64,000 bases of DNA from Komagataella phaffii GS115 (taxonomy: Eukaryota > Ascomycota > Pichiomycetes > Pichiales > Pichiaceae): contig NC_012965.1 of NCBI RefSeq assembly GCF_000027005.1, forward strand, positions 669,001-733,000, given 5' to 3'. The notes beneath the pieces are model-generated. The model did not search any database and was not told the DNA's origin. It saw only the letters and a list, made by a program, of their open reading frames with translations. This document shows, one piece after another, positions 1-10,229 of the stretch (position 1 is its first letter; the number at the start of each line of letters is the position of its first letter). A program made the position numbers and the translations under genes.

Positions 1-209
1 GATTGCCACAGGTATTGGTGTCACAGATGACCATGAATAGTATTTTCGACTTTGCAATCGGCTTGATCCCTTTCGTAGGAGATATCATAAATATCGCCTA
101 TAAGGCAAACTCCAGGAATTTCATGATTTTAGAAAAACATCTAACAAAGGGCCATCGCAAGGAATTTGAAAAGTTAGTCAGTTTACAGGAAGAAGAGCCA
201 CCAGTATAA
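1..209 (+). CDS. DUF4112 family protein, 3' end only
   Basis: The reading frame is already open at the left edge and ends at TAA 207-209, so only about 68 C-terminal residues are visible; the start lies outside the window. The stretch with FDFAIGLIPFVGDIINIAYK followed by ANSRN and LEKHL matches the end of the DUF4112 domain, a small hydrophobic, probably membrane-associated domain of fungal proteins such as S. cerevisiae YLR326W. No function is established for the family. The gene converges on SEC18, with stop codons about 27 bp apart. Confidence 0.7.
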   Translation, partial: LPQVLVSQMTMNSIFDFAIGLIPFVGDIINIAYKANSRNFMILEKHLTKGHRKEFEKLVSLQEEEPPV

Positions 210-236
210 TATGTGCATTTATATTACGTGTCTACT

Positions 237-2513
237 TTAATAATGACTTGGAGATCCGCTCTGGTTCTCCCTTACTAGCGAAGGTGCCATCAATTCAACC
301 AGTTCGTTTACTTCATCTTCATCGAATTGAGCAGTGTCAATATTCACCAACGCTCTCTTGATACCAATATCCAGCTTGTTGGTACCAAATACTCCATACA
401 GCTGCTTGACTACAGTTCGTCTAATTTCATCATTCATGAATTCAGCTGCATCCATCACGCTCTTGAACTCTTCCAAAGATTTCAAGTTAGGCACTGCCAG
501 CTCATTGTGGAAACAGTTGAGAATATCCAATTGTTTTAGCACACTGTACGAGGAACTGGTCGAAATAATCAATAATCTATGTCCGTCAGGAGGCTGCCTC
601 TTCAAATACACTTTCAATGCTTGCAACACAGGGTTTGAAAATCTGGGTCCAATTGGCACCCAGTCGATCAAGCCTTCTAAATTGTCAATGACAAGAATAT
701 TCAACGGAGATTTATAAGCATCCCTGAACGTATTGTCAATATAGTTGATCTTAGAGCTCTCTGACATACCAACCATGGCCTCTGGAGAAATTAGTCTGAC
801 AAACGGGAATTTGGATGCCAAAGCAATAGAAGCAGCCAGTGCCGTCTTACCTGATCCAGACGGACCATGCATAAGTAGGGAAATGAATTTAGTGTTCCTA
901 GACTCTTTAACTTGCTTGATATATCTTTGACCATGGCTAAGAATTTCATCGATAGTTGTTGAGAACTTCAGAATACCACCAGCAATAGAGGTATGCAAAT
1001 CTTCTTCATGAACACCAAAGGCAGCTTTGACTTCGTCCAATGCACCAAAGAAATCTTTTCTAGTTACTTGAACATTTGCCAGATTGCCTGAAATGTCCCC
1101 CACGGTTCCAACTTTTATATGTTTGTTAATGGCAAATGATGAGGCGCTCTTTACTAAACCCTCCAGCTCAGCACCCGAGAAGTTTTTAGAAACGTGAGCC
1201 AGCTCATCTAGGTTCACATCTGGAGCTAGCATGTTGTTCTCTCTCATCTTCTTTGTTTTAATCTCTAAAATCTGTTTACGTCCTGCTTCGTCAGGAAGAT
1301 GAATTTCCACTTGCACATCAAATCTACCAGGTCTCAGTAGAGCTTCGTCGATCAGATCACGTCTATTGGTCATACCGATAACCAGAATGTTGTTAAGCTG
1401 GTCAACACCATCCATTTTAGATAAAAGTTGGTTAACAACGTTGTCTGCAACTCCTGTTCCATCTCCTCGGGAGCCTCTTTGTTTAAAGATGGAGTCCAAC
1501 TCATCAAAAATAATGATGTGCAGAGACGAAGCGTCTCCTTTGGCTTTGTATTCAACCTCTGCGTCCTTGAATAGATTACGGATATTCTCTTCGGAAGAAC
1601 CCACATATTTAGAAAGAATCTCTGGACCGTTAACAATTTTTGGCTCTCTTGCGTTTAGCATAGACCCGATTCTTCTGGCAATAAGTGTCTTACCAGTACC
1701 GGGAGGTCCATACAAGAGGAGACCTTTGACGTGGGTGATTCCCAACTTATCAATTAATCCAGGAGGGAAAATTCTTGAAGCAAACGCTCTTCGGAAAATC
1801 TTGGTAAACTCCAAATCTAAACCACCAATTCCCATGTCCTCAAACTTGAAATCCGGTCTAATAACGGCATCCGCATTGGGTCTCGTTGAACTTGCTTTTA
1901 GATTGACTAGTCCATCAGAGCCCTTGAAGAAATTTATCTGTGTTTGCTTAATCAATATGCCCTTTGAAGTAATCGACGTGGAAGTAGGCACAGAGTCCAA
2001 AGAAATCTGGCCCAAATCTACAATCTGTACGGATTTAACTCCGATATCAAACAGGTTTCCCTGAAATTCGAAAATCATCAGTTGGGTGGGTTGAAATATT
2101 TGAGATTCAAACCTTGCAATAAATTGTTCAGCCAGCTCTTCTTGATCAAACTCCCTTTGTGTAGCTTTTCCTTTGGATCGGAAACTGATCTCCAAGTTCA
2201 TGGATCCCAAGTATGATTGTTGGCCTGTACTTTTGAACATGTCAAAAGACGAGACCGGTATTTCCTGTCCAATAGACCATGATGCCCATAGCCTCTGATT
2301 GATGTAAGCACCGACAGTACCTGGCTCTAACTTGTTAGAGGTTTTGGTGGTCAAGACATATCTGTTATCACAAATAACATAATGGTTATCGGGAAAGTCA
2401 TTGGGATGAACAGCAAGTGTGTTCATGATGGCAAATTCATTACCCGGAGAGTTGACTATCTTCAATACATGCACCTTTGGAGCATTTCTCTTTGTGAATC
2501 CCAGTTTTTCCAT
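237..2513 (-). CDS. SEC18: Sec18/NSF, AAA+ ATPase that disassembles SNARE complexes
   Basis: 758 residues, the usual size for yeast Sec18. The N-terminal substrate-binding domain (about 1-210) is followed by two AAA modules. D1 has the Walker A GPPGTGKT near residue 271 and the Walker B IIIFDELDSI near 334. D2 has GPSGSGKT near 551 and the degenerate Walker B ILVIDNLEG near 608. This is the NSF pattern of an active D1 and a D2 that mainly holds the hexamer together. Family knowledge: with Sec17 it recycles cis-SNARE complexes after fusion in ER-Golgi, Golgi and vacuole traffic. The start ATG at 2513 opens the conserved N domain directly. A Reb1-like site lies about 130 bp upstream. Confidence 0.97.
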   Translation of the reverse strand: MEKLGFTKRNAPKVHVLKIVNSPGNEFAIMNTLAVHPNDFPDNHYVICDNRYVLTTKTSNKLEPGTVGAYINQRLWASWSIGQEIPVSSFDMFKSTGQQSYLGSMNLEISFRSKGKATQREFDQEELAEQFIARFESQIFQPTQLMIFEFQGNLFDIGVKSVQIVDLGQISLDSVPTSTSITSKGILIKQTQINFFKGSDGLVNLKASSTRPNADAVIRPDFKFEDMGIGGLDLEFTKIFRRAFASRIFPPGLIDKLGITHVKGLLLYGPPGTGKTLIARRIGSMLNAREPKIVNGPEILSKYVGSSEENIRNLFKDAEVEYKAKGDASSLHIIIFDELDSIFKQRGSRGDGTGVADNVVNQLLSKMDGVDQLNNILVIGMTNRRDLIDEALLRPGRFDVQVEIHLPDEAGRKQILEIKTKKMRENNMLAPDVNLDELAHVSKNFSGAELEGLVKSASSFAINKHIKVGTVGDISGNLANVQVTRKDFFGALDEVKAAFGVHEEDLHTSIAGGILKFSTTIDEILSHGQRYIKQVKESRNTKFISLLMHGPSGSGKTALAASIALASKFPFVRLISPEAMVGMSESSKINYIDNTFRDAYKSPLNILVIDNLEGLIDWVPIGPRFSNPVLQALKVYLKRQPPDGHRLLIISTSSSYSVLKQLDILNCFHNELAVPNLKSLEEFKSVMDAAEFMNDEIRRTVVKQLYGVFGTNKLDIGIKRALVNIDTAQFDEDEVNELVELMAPSLVRENQSGSPSHY

Positions 2514-2903
2514 GGTTGTGGCAAAGTGTAGAGATGTTAAGTGCAGCGAGCAAAGACAAGTAGATAGACTGTATGGTGTTCTGATGTTATAGTTGTAGTG
2601 AATAATCTATAAATGCCTTATTTGAAGGTTTATGTAATAGATTTACCCGTGTGTAGCAAGTGTACTGCTAAGAGGTACTATAAAGTTATTCATGTGGATA
2701 TATTCAGTAGATAATAACAAAGCTACAAGGAGATCAAGAAACCATATGAGTTGTTCGTCACATAAGAGATTACGTAATGACAAATCGGGGAACTAGTACC
2801 AATTCTGTCTTAAAGTAGTGTCTCTCTAAGCATAACGACCTATTTGATAACTGGGCTGAACTCCAAGCAGCCTGATGATGTTGACCTGACTTATTCAGAA
2901 GGG
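2514..2903. other. SEC18 promoter and EMC10 3' region
   Basis: About 390 bp between the SEC18 start and the EMC10 stop, both on the minus strand. It must hold the EMC10 terminator and the SEC18 promoter. A TTACCCGT site is annotated separately. I see no other gene; the short frame running into it from EMC10 is a shadow. Confidence 0.6.
2643..2650 (+). promoter_or_regulatory. Reb1-like site TTACCCGT upstream of SEC18
   Basis: TTACCCGT is an exact match to the S. cerevisiae Reb1 consensus TTACCCGK. It lies about 130 bp upstream of the SEC18 ATG, a typical position for a general regulatory factor that positions nucleosomes. That the binding specificity is conserved in this yeast is inference. 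Confidence 0.4.
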
Positions 2904-3437
2904 CTATTGGTTTTGATTTCCAGATATTAGCATAATTAGCAATGCCGGAACAATATACATCCAATATTTTTGAATGAATGAACGGTTATCAACATTTACT
3001 TCTGCCTCCTCGTCTATGACTTCCTTGAGTTCCAGCTTGTTATCGGATCTGATTTTTTTGATTTTCTTTTCTTTTCTTGGTAGTTTGGGAATTGGTGCCT
3101 GTCGAATTTGTTCAACTATTAGGTTAAGACCTTTCTGACTAGCATCGAAGAAGGCTACATTTTCGATGTCGTTGTGTTTGTTGATAGTCAGCTTGATATC
3201 CTGTGCAATTGGAGAACTTAGTCTTTTGTAATTGAAGCAGCCTTCGTCCAAACATATTCTGTAAAGATCACTTGGCAGGTCTAGTTGTTCACCGGTGTGC
3301 AATTTCCATTTTGAGTCAAATTCTAGTGTGGCCAAGTTGAACGAGTTCTGAGCGAAATCAATAGCCTTCAACTGATACGCAAATGTAGACCCCAAGAAAA
3401 GAAACAACGTGACGAGGCTTTGTAGGGTAGTAGCCAT
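2904..3437 (-). CDS. EMC10: ER membrane protein complex subunit 10
   Basis: 177 residues: an N-terminal signal peptide (about 1-20, hydrophobic core ending at Ala), a lumenal beta-rich part, and one C-terminal transmembrane helix. The end, KYWMYIVPALLIMLISG, is the EMC10 signature; vertebrate EMC10 has a nearly identical KYWMYIIP segment. Family knowledge: EMC10 is a peripheral lumenal subunit of the EMC insertase, which inserts tail-anchored and polytopic proteins into the ER. A Lys/Glu-rich charged linker (about 120-150) precedes the helix. S. cerevisiae EMC10 is YDR056C. Sequence outside the C-terminal signature diverges strongly, so the call leans on signal peptide, size and tail. Confidence 0.8.
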   Translation of the reverse strand: MATTLQSLVTLFLFLGSTFAYQLKAIDFAQNSFNLATLEFDSKWKLHTGEQLDLPSDLYRICLDEGCFNYKRLSSPIAQDIKLTINKHNDIENVAFFDASQKGLNLIVEQIRQAPIPKLPRKEKKIKKIRSDNKLELKEVIDEEAEVNVDNRSFIQKYWMYIVPALLIMLISGNQNQ

Positions 3438-3547
3438 TGTCGAATAGTTGAGGATAAGTAGACGGCGAGTTATTCTCCTTGATAAATGCTATCGCGATGG
3501 ATAGTGATTACAGTGCGATAATATTATCCTTTTCATCCACGTCAACC

Positions 3548-4711
3548 ATGGTTAACAGGCCATTGGACATTATGATAAAGGTCCTGCTATTCCTGCTCTC
3601 CCTATCAAGTCTTGTGAAAGCTTTGGATGATTCCATTGATAAGAATTCTGTGGTAAGTCTTTTAATTTTTGTTTTCACAAGATCATGCCGTGCTAACTGG
3701 GTACTATAGTATACCATAAACTACTTAAATCATGCCATCTCACCCACCTCAGAAAAAATAGTGACATTAAGATCAACGGACGATCAATATTTTGAGTGTT
3801 TGTTTAATGATGAAATTGATACTGACCAGAAACTACATCAAAAGCAGATTCTGAAAACTCTTCCAGCTCAATACAACTTGAGTGAAATACCAGAACTTCA
3901 AACTGAAATAAACTCTGCATTCAATATACTTGAAAACTATAACCTCAACGATGCTCAGCCAACCAAGGACAGATATTGGACATATCAAATAATAAATGGA
4001 AAATTGTACCAATATAACGGGAACTTGCGAATTGTCCTGGCTAATATACCCAAGAATCTGACGAGGGAAGACATAGTTCTGGAGAAGAATATGCACCAAT
4101 CGGTGTTTTTATCACTCAGCTTACAAAACGGTGCCATTTGTGATTTGACTTTCACTCCTAGAAAGACAAATATACGGTTTCAATACGTTAACAAGCTCAA
4201 CACTCTAGGAATTGTCTCCGCCGATGAAATACAGACCTGCGAATATGAAATTCTTATCAATGTTCCTAAGTTCAAAGATACCATTTTTCAGTACGGATTT
4301 TTGGAGCCTTTGAAGAAGATTGATTGCTACTCGAGTGATAGCTCAATGATAAATTTGGCAGACTACCAAATATCTGTCCTTTCCCATAAATGGTTCTTAG
4401 GGGCCAAAGATTTCAGGTTGATTTTGATCACTGATGTGTCTAACCCTCCCGTGATATCAATAGAAGAACTGAATCTCATATTTCAAACATTTCCTAAATA
4501 CGGTCCCCCAGAGCTCGGGATCACTGGTGAGATTTCACCCCATGACACTTTTATCTTCAGAATTCCTGTGTACAGCTACAATAGGACAAAATTCGGTGAC
4601 GTACTGGTTGAGCAGAATATCAGGGGAGAGAAAAGGTTCCTATTCACTGAAGACAGAATACCTCATGACACTCCAAACTTTAGAGTGTATAACGGAGTTA
4701 ATGTGAATTAA
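3548..4711 (+). CDS. YOS9: Yos9/OS-9-like ER quality-control lectin (spliced: 3548..3652, 3710..4711)
   Basis: Two exons joined in phase 0 give about 368 residues. Exon 1 holds the signal peptide (MIKVLLFLLSLSSLVKA core). Joining is supported by GTAAGT, a TGCTAAC branch site and TAG, and by frame continuity into the exon-2 segment with YFECLF, typical of OS-9 proteins. An MRH-type lectin domain follows: YWTYQIINGK, then ICDLTFTPRKTNIRF, then TCEYEI. Family knowledge: Yos9 reads trimmed mannose on misfolded glycoproteins for the Hrd1 complex. Oddities: no Cys after YWTY, no Cys after the VPKF segment, no C-terminal HDEL, and shorter than S. cerevisiae Yos9 (542 aa). In-frame alternative ATGs are at 3497 and 3572. 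The YOS9 call rests on the MRH pattern. Confidence 0.72.
3653..3709 (+). other. YOS9 intron, 57 bp
   Basis: Donor GTAAGT at 3653, branch site TGCTAAC ending at 3697, acceptor TATAG ending at 3709. Removing it joins codons in phase 0 and links a signal-peptide exon to the lumenal domain. Confidence 0.85.
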
Positions 4712-4740
4712 GACAATTTATATACTCAGTAAAATAAATA

Positions 4741-6261
4741 CTAGTACTTACGTCTTTTTTTAGTCAGAGCACTAACTCTGCTGGAAGGGTTCTTCGTGTA
4801 AATTGGTACAGACGCTGGTAAAGTACCACTATACGTTGTTTGACAAATAGGTAGTTTGAAGCTGACATCAAGTTTCAAGTCCTTAGGAGTCACATTGCGA
4901 GTTTGAATGACCAATTGTATTAATCTCTTAATCTTGAAGTACAATCTCTTCTCTTTGAGACTGGGTTTCAAGACAGTGACGGGATTAGCAGGATCGATTT
5001 TGGGTGATGCCTTATACCTTTCTTGACGTAATTGTGACAGATCTATTAGCAACTTGCTTATAAGTTCTTGCTCTTTGTTGGAACGGATAGCCTCTATCTC
5101 ATCCTCCTCAACGAAGCTTCCCGGAGTCCAGGAGAGGAGGTTGTCTAGCTTGATCTTATAGTCTTCGGATCCATTGACCTGGACTTCCTTATCTGTGTTT
5201 TCAAGTTTAGTTGATGTATCTGTCCCCGTATGGCCATTCTTAGTCTCCTGGTCAACAGGTGCCGGAAGCTCTTTTTCAATTCTTTTTGGTTCGTCCTTCT
5301 GAAGTTCATTATCCGTCTCATTTTTAGATGGTCTGCTCAGTTTTTCTGCTATATCACCAAGCTTTCTAAAACCAGCTTGCTCCAGCCACCTCAGGCCCTT
5401 CAATTCACTGGAGATTGCAGATTTTTCTTCGTCTATTGTAGGTGCAAAACTGAAATCGTTACCCTTATTGTGGGTGAGCCATTGACCCATCGGTAACGCG
5501 TACCAGTTCAAATGAAAGAGGTTTGGCAATAAATCCGTAGGTTTGGTGGCTGGGTGAGGTTCATTGTTGTATTGAGGAGAAATCTTGTTAAGCGGCTGTG
5601 AACTAATGGAAGGGACATGGGGGATTACTTTCGTCAGATTAAAATCGCCTTCATTCACTACAGCTTCTCTAGCATCCAAGCTTGATTTATTATTCAGGGA
5701 CGAAAACAATGGCGCATTAGGTGTGATGAATGTAGTTAAACATTCTCCGTTGGATGAAACAAAAAATGTGGACACTTTATTGAAGTCTTTTGTCATCGAT
5801 TCTTCAAACTCACTGGTGTAATCATCTAAAACACGAGAGTCAACGCTTTCTCTTAGTTGTCTGTAGTTGAACAAAAATCTTCCTGCCTCTCTGATCAATA
5901 ACTCAACCATCGACTTGTAGAACAAATCAATCTTGACGTAGTCTTCCGAATCTCTGTTCCGTTCGTTTATAAGTATCAGGCACACTAAAGTTAGGTCGTG
6001 AAATATGGAATAAATAGTCTTGTAGTGACCACTCTTTATTCTGTCGCTGATGGTAACCAGCTCTGTAGGTTTGAGATCCTTACCATCAACAAGCTGATAG
6101 TATGATCCAGCTATCAAGGAAGGATCCTGGACATTTATCACCTTAGGAAATTGAAGTTCAGTTATGAAATTTTGTGGTTTTTGCAGATGTTTCACGACTT
6201 CAAAGTAGTCTGCAGTAAATTCGTTGAAAATATCTTTGGAACTCTCATTTGTTCTTGTCAT
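4741..6261 (-). CDS. RSC58: RSC chromatin-remodelling complex subunit Rsc58
   Basis: 506 residues (S. cerevisiae Rsc58: 502). The N-terminal half contains the bromodomain-like helical region with HDLTLVCLILI and the FYKSMVELLIREAGR helix. A conserved middle block reads LFHLNWYALPMGQW and LKGLRWLEQAGF. The C-terminus has LYFKIKRLIQLVIQ, LPICQTTYSGTLPASVP and a basic tail. All of these blocks occur in the same order in S. cerevisiae Rsc58. Family knowledge: fungal-specific subunit of the RSC SWI/SNF-type remodeller in the nucleus. The linker at about 320-375 is acidic and low-complexity. It converges on YOS9, with stops about 30 bp apart. Confidence 0.9.
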   Translation of the reverse strand: MTRTNESSKDIFNEFTADYFEVVKHLQKPQNFITELQFPKVINVQDPSLIAGSYYQLVDGKDLKPTELVTISDRIKSGHYKTIYSIFHDLTLVCLILINERNRDSEDYVKIDLFYKSMVELLIREAGRFLFNYRQLRESVDSRVLDDYTSEFEESMTKDFNKVSTFFVSSNGECLTTFITPNAPLFSSLNNKSSLDAREAVVNEGDFNLTKVIPHVPSISSQPLNKISPQYNNEPHPATKPTDLLPNLFHLNWYALPMGQWLTHNKGNDFSFAPTIDEEKSAISSELKGLRWLEQAGFRKLGDIAEKLSRPSKNETDNELQKDEPKRIEKELPAPVDQETKNGHTGTDTSTKLENTDKEVQVNGSEDYKIKLDNLLSWTPGSFVEEDEIEAIRSNKEQELISKLLIDLSQLRQERYKASPKIDPANPVTVLKPSLKEKRLYFKIKRLIQLVIQTRNVTPKDLKLDVSFKLPICQTTYSGTLPASVPIYTKNPSSRVSALTKKRRKY

Positions 6262-6416
6262 GTTCGGGTTGGGACCTTGAGAAAATGAGAGAGATTTGGA
6301 AACCTTTCCAACAACAAATGTGCCTCTTCGCGCACTACGCGCTTGACTAACTGTTGCCTAAAAAGGGTTTAGTGGGGTATTATGTTACAGGAAATGTAAT
6401 TTCTATCTATCTGTCT

Positions 6417-9400
6417 CTATTTAACTACCCAGGTACCGTTCTCCTTTTCTTGAATGACCTTCATAGCTGGTAAATCCCATCCAATCCCGCCAGAGCCAAT
6501 AGAAGCTCCAAATCTGGGGATAACATAGCATTCTCGCTTTTGTGAGGTAATGTATTTCGGTGCGTAAGGGTATTCCAAAGGCTTTGAGAACGTGATGAGA
6601 CCAGAACTTTTGGCCACATTGGATAATGGCTTGCCAGCAATGTTGACAAGAGGTTTCATGCGAAGTTTATTGACAGCCCTTCGGTTGGAACCCAAGTTTA
6701 AAGAGAAATAAACCAGGTAATCTGGAGGAACTGAGGCCGATGAGCAAATGATCGATGATGGGTGAATGTAGACAAATTGGTCAATATCCTCCTGATCATA
6801 TGTCTTGGAGGGGAATAGAGTTGCATATGGAATGTTCATAATGGCAGTTTTATTGGTTACTGAACAATCCTGGGATGCAAGATCTCCTCTGATGGCAATC
6901 TGATCAATGAAACCGGATGCAATCATCTGTTTCATCGCTGCAATTTGCACCTTTGTAGGAACTCCCAATTTGAGATCTACCTCTTCAACTATGCCAATTC
7001 TGTCCTTGCTAGTGTTAACCTTTACGATATGTGTGATCTGCTTCCGCAACTTTTCGATTTCTTCCATTATTTTAGGCCTCACAAAGTTTTCCTGGTAGAA
7101 CTGTCCCAGTTTATCCCTTGGTACATGACCAGCTGCGCAAACAACTGATAACAATCTAAAGGCATCACTGTTTTTATCTAACTGAGAAAATTGGTTCCTA
7201 GACTCGTTAAACTTCCTTCTCAAGTTTCGTCGTGCTTCAATATCTTCCACAGATTCTCTAACTGGTCGTTCTTTTTTTGTATCTTCATCACTGTCACTAC
7301 TATCGTCGTCTTCATCCTTCTGCTGAATTCTGCTATCAATTCCAAGCTCGTGTTCATATAAGAATGGATCTCCGACGGACAATGCGGACATAATTGCAAT
7401 CAGGTATGGTAAACATCCGTGTTGGTTCCCTGTTATCAGCACCTTAGAGTATCTTGGGCTAAGTGGGAAAAAATTAATAGTCTTTCCTAGTGAGGTGATC
7501 TTCTTATCTCTAGTCAAAGCACCCAAATACCAGAGCAGTTTTTCAGCGCTGGATAGTGCGTTTCTATCAGGAGGTGTGGGAAATGGAAAGTTTACGATAT
7601 TATCAATACCAATACTTTTCATACTCAGCACAACGCTCTCAATTGGCATTCTCAATATTTCAGGAATAGAAAACTGGGGGAAATCATTTTCGTACACAGC
7701 TGATGAGTACAGTCTATAGCAGTGACCTGGCCCAGTTCTTCCAGCTCTACCGCTTCTCTGGTCAGCACTGGCTTTGGAAATCCAATCAACTTCAAAACTT
7801 TGAACTCCAGTGTCTTCGTTGAATCGTCTCTCTTTGGAGCGTCCACAGTCCACCACATATCTGATACCAGGGATGGTTAAGGATGTTTCTGCTACGTTAG
7901 TAGCAACCACACACAATCTAGCACCGTTAGGTGGTGCTTTGAAGACCTTCATTTGTTCCCTTGTAGGCAAAAGTGAGTATAATGGCAACACGTAAAGGGG
8001 GTCGTTAGAGGTTTGGTCTTCTTCCAGTTCTTCAGTGAATCCTTCCTCTTCACCCTCTTCTCTGTCTCCTTCTGAATCGTAATCATCCTCCATTTCAGCG
8101 ATATTCACGTCTAAATCAACTTCTTCCGGTTCCACGACTGCATTTTCAGGGTGGACAGCCACTTGAGGAACGCTTTCTTGGCTATTTCCTGTAGGAAATT
8201 GATTTCTTAACTTTTTAACAACCTGGTTAATCTCGTTTTGTCCGGTTAAGAAAATAAGAATTCCTCCTTTGGGTAGATTCTTGTGGATCTTTATACTTTT
8301 TCTCACCGCTTCTTCAACGTAATTGAAAGCAGTACGACGGTTGAAATGAATGGAAACCGGAAATTGTCTAGCATCGACTTTAAGAATTGGAGGAGGAACT
8401 TCAAAAAGAACCCTGTTTTCACTGAAGTCTGAAACTCGTAATGTAGCAGACATAATGATCAACTTCAATTTCTTGAATTTAGAAGGGTCCTGCTCATGAT
8501 ACTTTGCTCTAAGCTTCAAAATACGACTAAGCATACCAATCAAGATATCGGTATTGATATTTCTTTCATGAGCCTCATCAATAATGATAGCAGAATACTT
8601 CAACAAAAGGAAATCGTTCATCATCTCTCTTAACAACACACCGTCAGTCATAAACTTCACAGCGGTGTCCTCTTTAATCGTAGCATCAAATCGGATTTGA
8701 TAACCAACTTTAGATCCATGATCTCCTAATTCTGTACCGACTCTTTCTGCCATGGATACCGCCGCAACTCTTCTTGGTTGGGTAATACCAATCATACCAG
8801 GCGTTTCAGAGTCAGGATGTCCATAACCTGATTCATAGAGAAATTGTGGCACTTGTGTGGTTTTACCGGAACCTGTCTCACCACAGATGACGACACAATC
8901 ATTATTGTGGATTGCTTCCATGATTCTATATTCTTCACCGAAAACTGGTAACTTTGATCTAATGTTCTGAATGGTTTCAGATCTGTTGACGGTTACATAG
9001 AACACTTTCCTTTTGTTATTTCCATCGATAGGAATATACGAATCTTCTAAATCGTCTTCTTTGTCTTCTGGTCTATCCAATGGAGTGTAATCTCTGTGAG
9101 GAAGTTCAGTCTGGATAATGTTTGCTTCACCATTAATTTCTTTAAGCTGGCTTTCTGCCCAGTCTTTGAAAGATTTTCCCCTTGAAGAAGTCGGGATTTC
9201 TGTTTGATCCGAATCTTCTTCAAAAGATGAGTGTTGGGAATCCTCTGAAGTGGAAGAATCTGAATCGGAGGTATCCTCTAAATTCTCGATGGCATTATCT
9301 TGGTCAAAGCCATTCTCGTTGTCACTATTGTCAGAAAATCCTCGGAAATCGTCATCTTCGTCATCTAGACCTGAACCGTCGGGTTGAGAACTTTCACTTG

Positions 9401-10229
9401 CCTCATCAGGGACTTCAGAATCGTTCTCATTTTCATTTCCATCCTCATCAGAATCATGAAAATCATTTTCCAGCTCCTGTCTCTTTTTCTTACTTTCTTC
9501 TTCCTCAAGTCTTTGTCTCCAGTTGTATTTTTTGATTACCTCATTCTTTCGCTTGGCTACTTTGGGGATATTTTGAAAAGAGAATCCAGAACCTGTTCCT
9601 CCGAGTGCAGTCGGCCTATGATCTATGAAACCTGACACACGAGCCGCAGCCATATCCTCTTTTTCATCTTTTCCAGAGTCCTCTGATATGTCGTCACCAT
9701 CATTAATTTCATCCCATTGTTTCACCTCTCGTTCTTCGTAAAGTATGTCATTAGTTCTATCATTACCTCTACCTTGTTTCTCGAGTGATAGAGCTTCGAC
9801 TATCTCCTCTTTACGGGTTAGCTTGCTGGATCCAAGTCTTTTAGAAGATTGAAGCAAAGACGTGTCGAATTTTGTTTCTTGTAACTTTTGAAGCAAGATC
9901 TGCTTTTCTTCTCTTTTCAACTGGTGATCAATATACTTTTCCATTCTCTTTCTCTTGTTTCTTGATACTTTGGATTCTTTGTGTTGCTCAAATAACATCT
10001 CATGCATTTGTCTTTTACGTTCTTCTTTCTCTTTGTCAGTTTCCGGTTTTAGATACTCAGCATTGGTATCTACAATCTCATCTTTGGATTCATTTTGATC
10101 CGGAGAATCTTCAGGAATTTCGTCAGGCTGTCTGAAAAACTGCTTGTTTCTAGCTCGTTTAAGAGTAGCCTGCTTCAGAAGCATTCCTGAACGGGCCTTT
10201 TCATTGAATCTCTTTCTGTATTTACCCAT
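6417..10229 (-). CDS. ECM16: DEAH-box RNA helicase Dhr1/Ecm16, U3 snoRNP-associated
   Basis: The start is set at 10229 (MGKYRKRFNEKARSG), which matches the conserved N-terminus of the family; an in-frame ATG at 10352 would add 41 unlikely hydrophobic residues. This gives 1270 residues (S. cerevisiae Ecm16: 1267). A long charged N-terminal extension carries Asp/Glu/Ser-rich tracts. The helicase core has GETGSGKT near 453, DEAH in IIIDEAHERN near 551, SAT near 595 and QRSGRAGRTGPG near 828, then the HA2/OB domains. An acidic insert (about 700-750) lies between the RecA lobes. Family knowledge: nucleolar helicase that displaces U3 snoRNA from pre-18S rRNA in 40S assembly. Confidence 0.95.
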   Translation of the reverse strand: MGKYRKRFNEKARSGMLLKQATLKRARNKQFFRQPDEIPEDSPDQNESKDEIVDTNAEYLKPETDKEKEERKRQMHEMLFEQHKESKVSRNKRKRMEKYIDHQLKREEKQILLQKLQETKFDTSLLQSSKRLGSSKLTRKEEIVEALSLEKQGRGNDRTNDILYEEREVKQWDEINDGDDISEDSGKDEKEDMAAARVSGFIDHRPTALGGTGSGFSFQNIPKVAKRKNEVIKKYNWRQRLEEEESKKKRQELENDFHDSDEDGNENENDSEVPDEASESSQPDGSGLDDEDDDFRGFSDNSDNENGFDQDNAIENLEDTSDSDSSTSEDSQHSSFEEDSDQTEIPTSSRGKSFKDWAESQLKEINGEANIIQTELPHRDYTPLDRPEDKEDDLEDSYIPIDGNNKRKVFYVTVNRSETIQNIRSKLPVFGEEYRIMEAIHNNDCVVICGETGSGKTTQVPQFLYESGYGHPDSETPGMIGITQPRRVAAVSMAERVGTELGDHGSKVGYQIRFDATIKEDTAVKFMTDGVLLREMMNDFLLLKYSAIIIDEAHERNINTDILIGMLSRILKLRAKYHEQDPSKFKKLKLIIMSATLRVSDFSENRVLFEVPPPILKVDARQFPVSIHFNRRTAFNYVEEAVRKSIKIHKNLPKGGILIFLTGQNEINQVVKKLRNQFPTGNSQESVPQVAVHPENAVVEPEEVDLDVNIAEMEDDYDSEGDREEGEEEGFTEELEEDQTSNDPLYVLPLYSLLPTREQMKVFKAPPNGARLCVVATNVAETSLTIPGIRYVVDCGRSKERRFNEDTGVQSFEVDWISKASADQRSGRAGRTGPGHCYRLYSSAVYENDFPQFSIPEILRMPIESVVLSMKSIGIDNIVNFPFPTPPDRNALSSAEKLLWYLGALTRDKKITSLGKTINFFPLSPRYSKVLITGNQHGCLPYLIAIMSALSVGDPFLYEHELGIDSRIQQKDEDDDSSDSDEDTKKERPVRESVEDIEARRNLRRKFNESRNQFSQLDKNSDAFRLLSVVCAAGHVPRDKLGQFYQENFVRPKIMEEIEKLRKQITHIVKVNTSKDRIGIVEEVDLKLGVPTKVQIAAMKQMIASGFIDQIAIRGDLASQDCSVTNKTAIMNIPYATLFPSKTYDQEDIDQFVYIHPSSIICSSASVPPDYLVYFSLNLGSNRRAVNKLRMKPLVNIAGKPLSNVAKSSGLITFSKPLEYPYAPKYITSQKRECYVIPRFGASIGSGGIGWDLPAMKVIQEKENGTWVVK

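Noticed and set aside
1366..2064. Long plus-strand open frame antisense to SEC18
   Set aside because: Composition and position are those of an antisense shadow of a conserved coding region; similar long antisense frames occur opposite SSC1 and HPC2.
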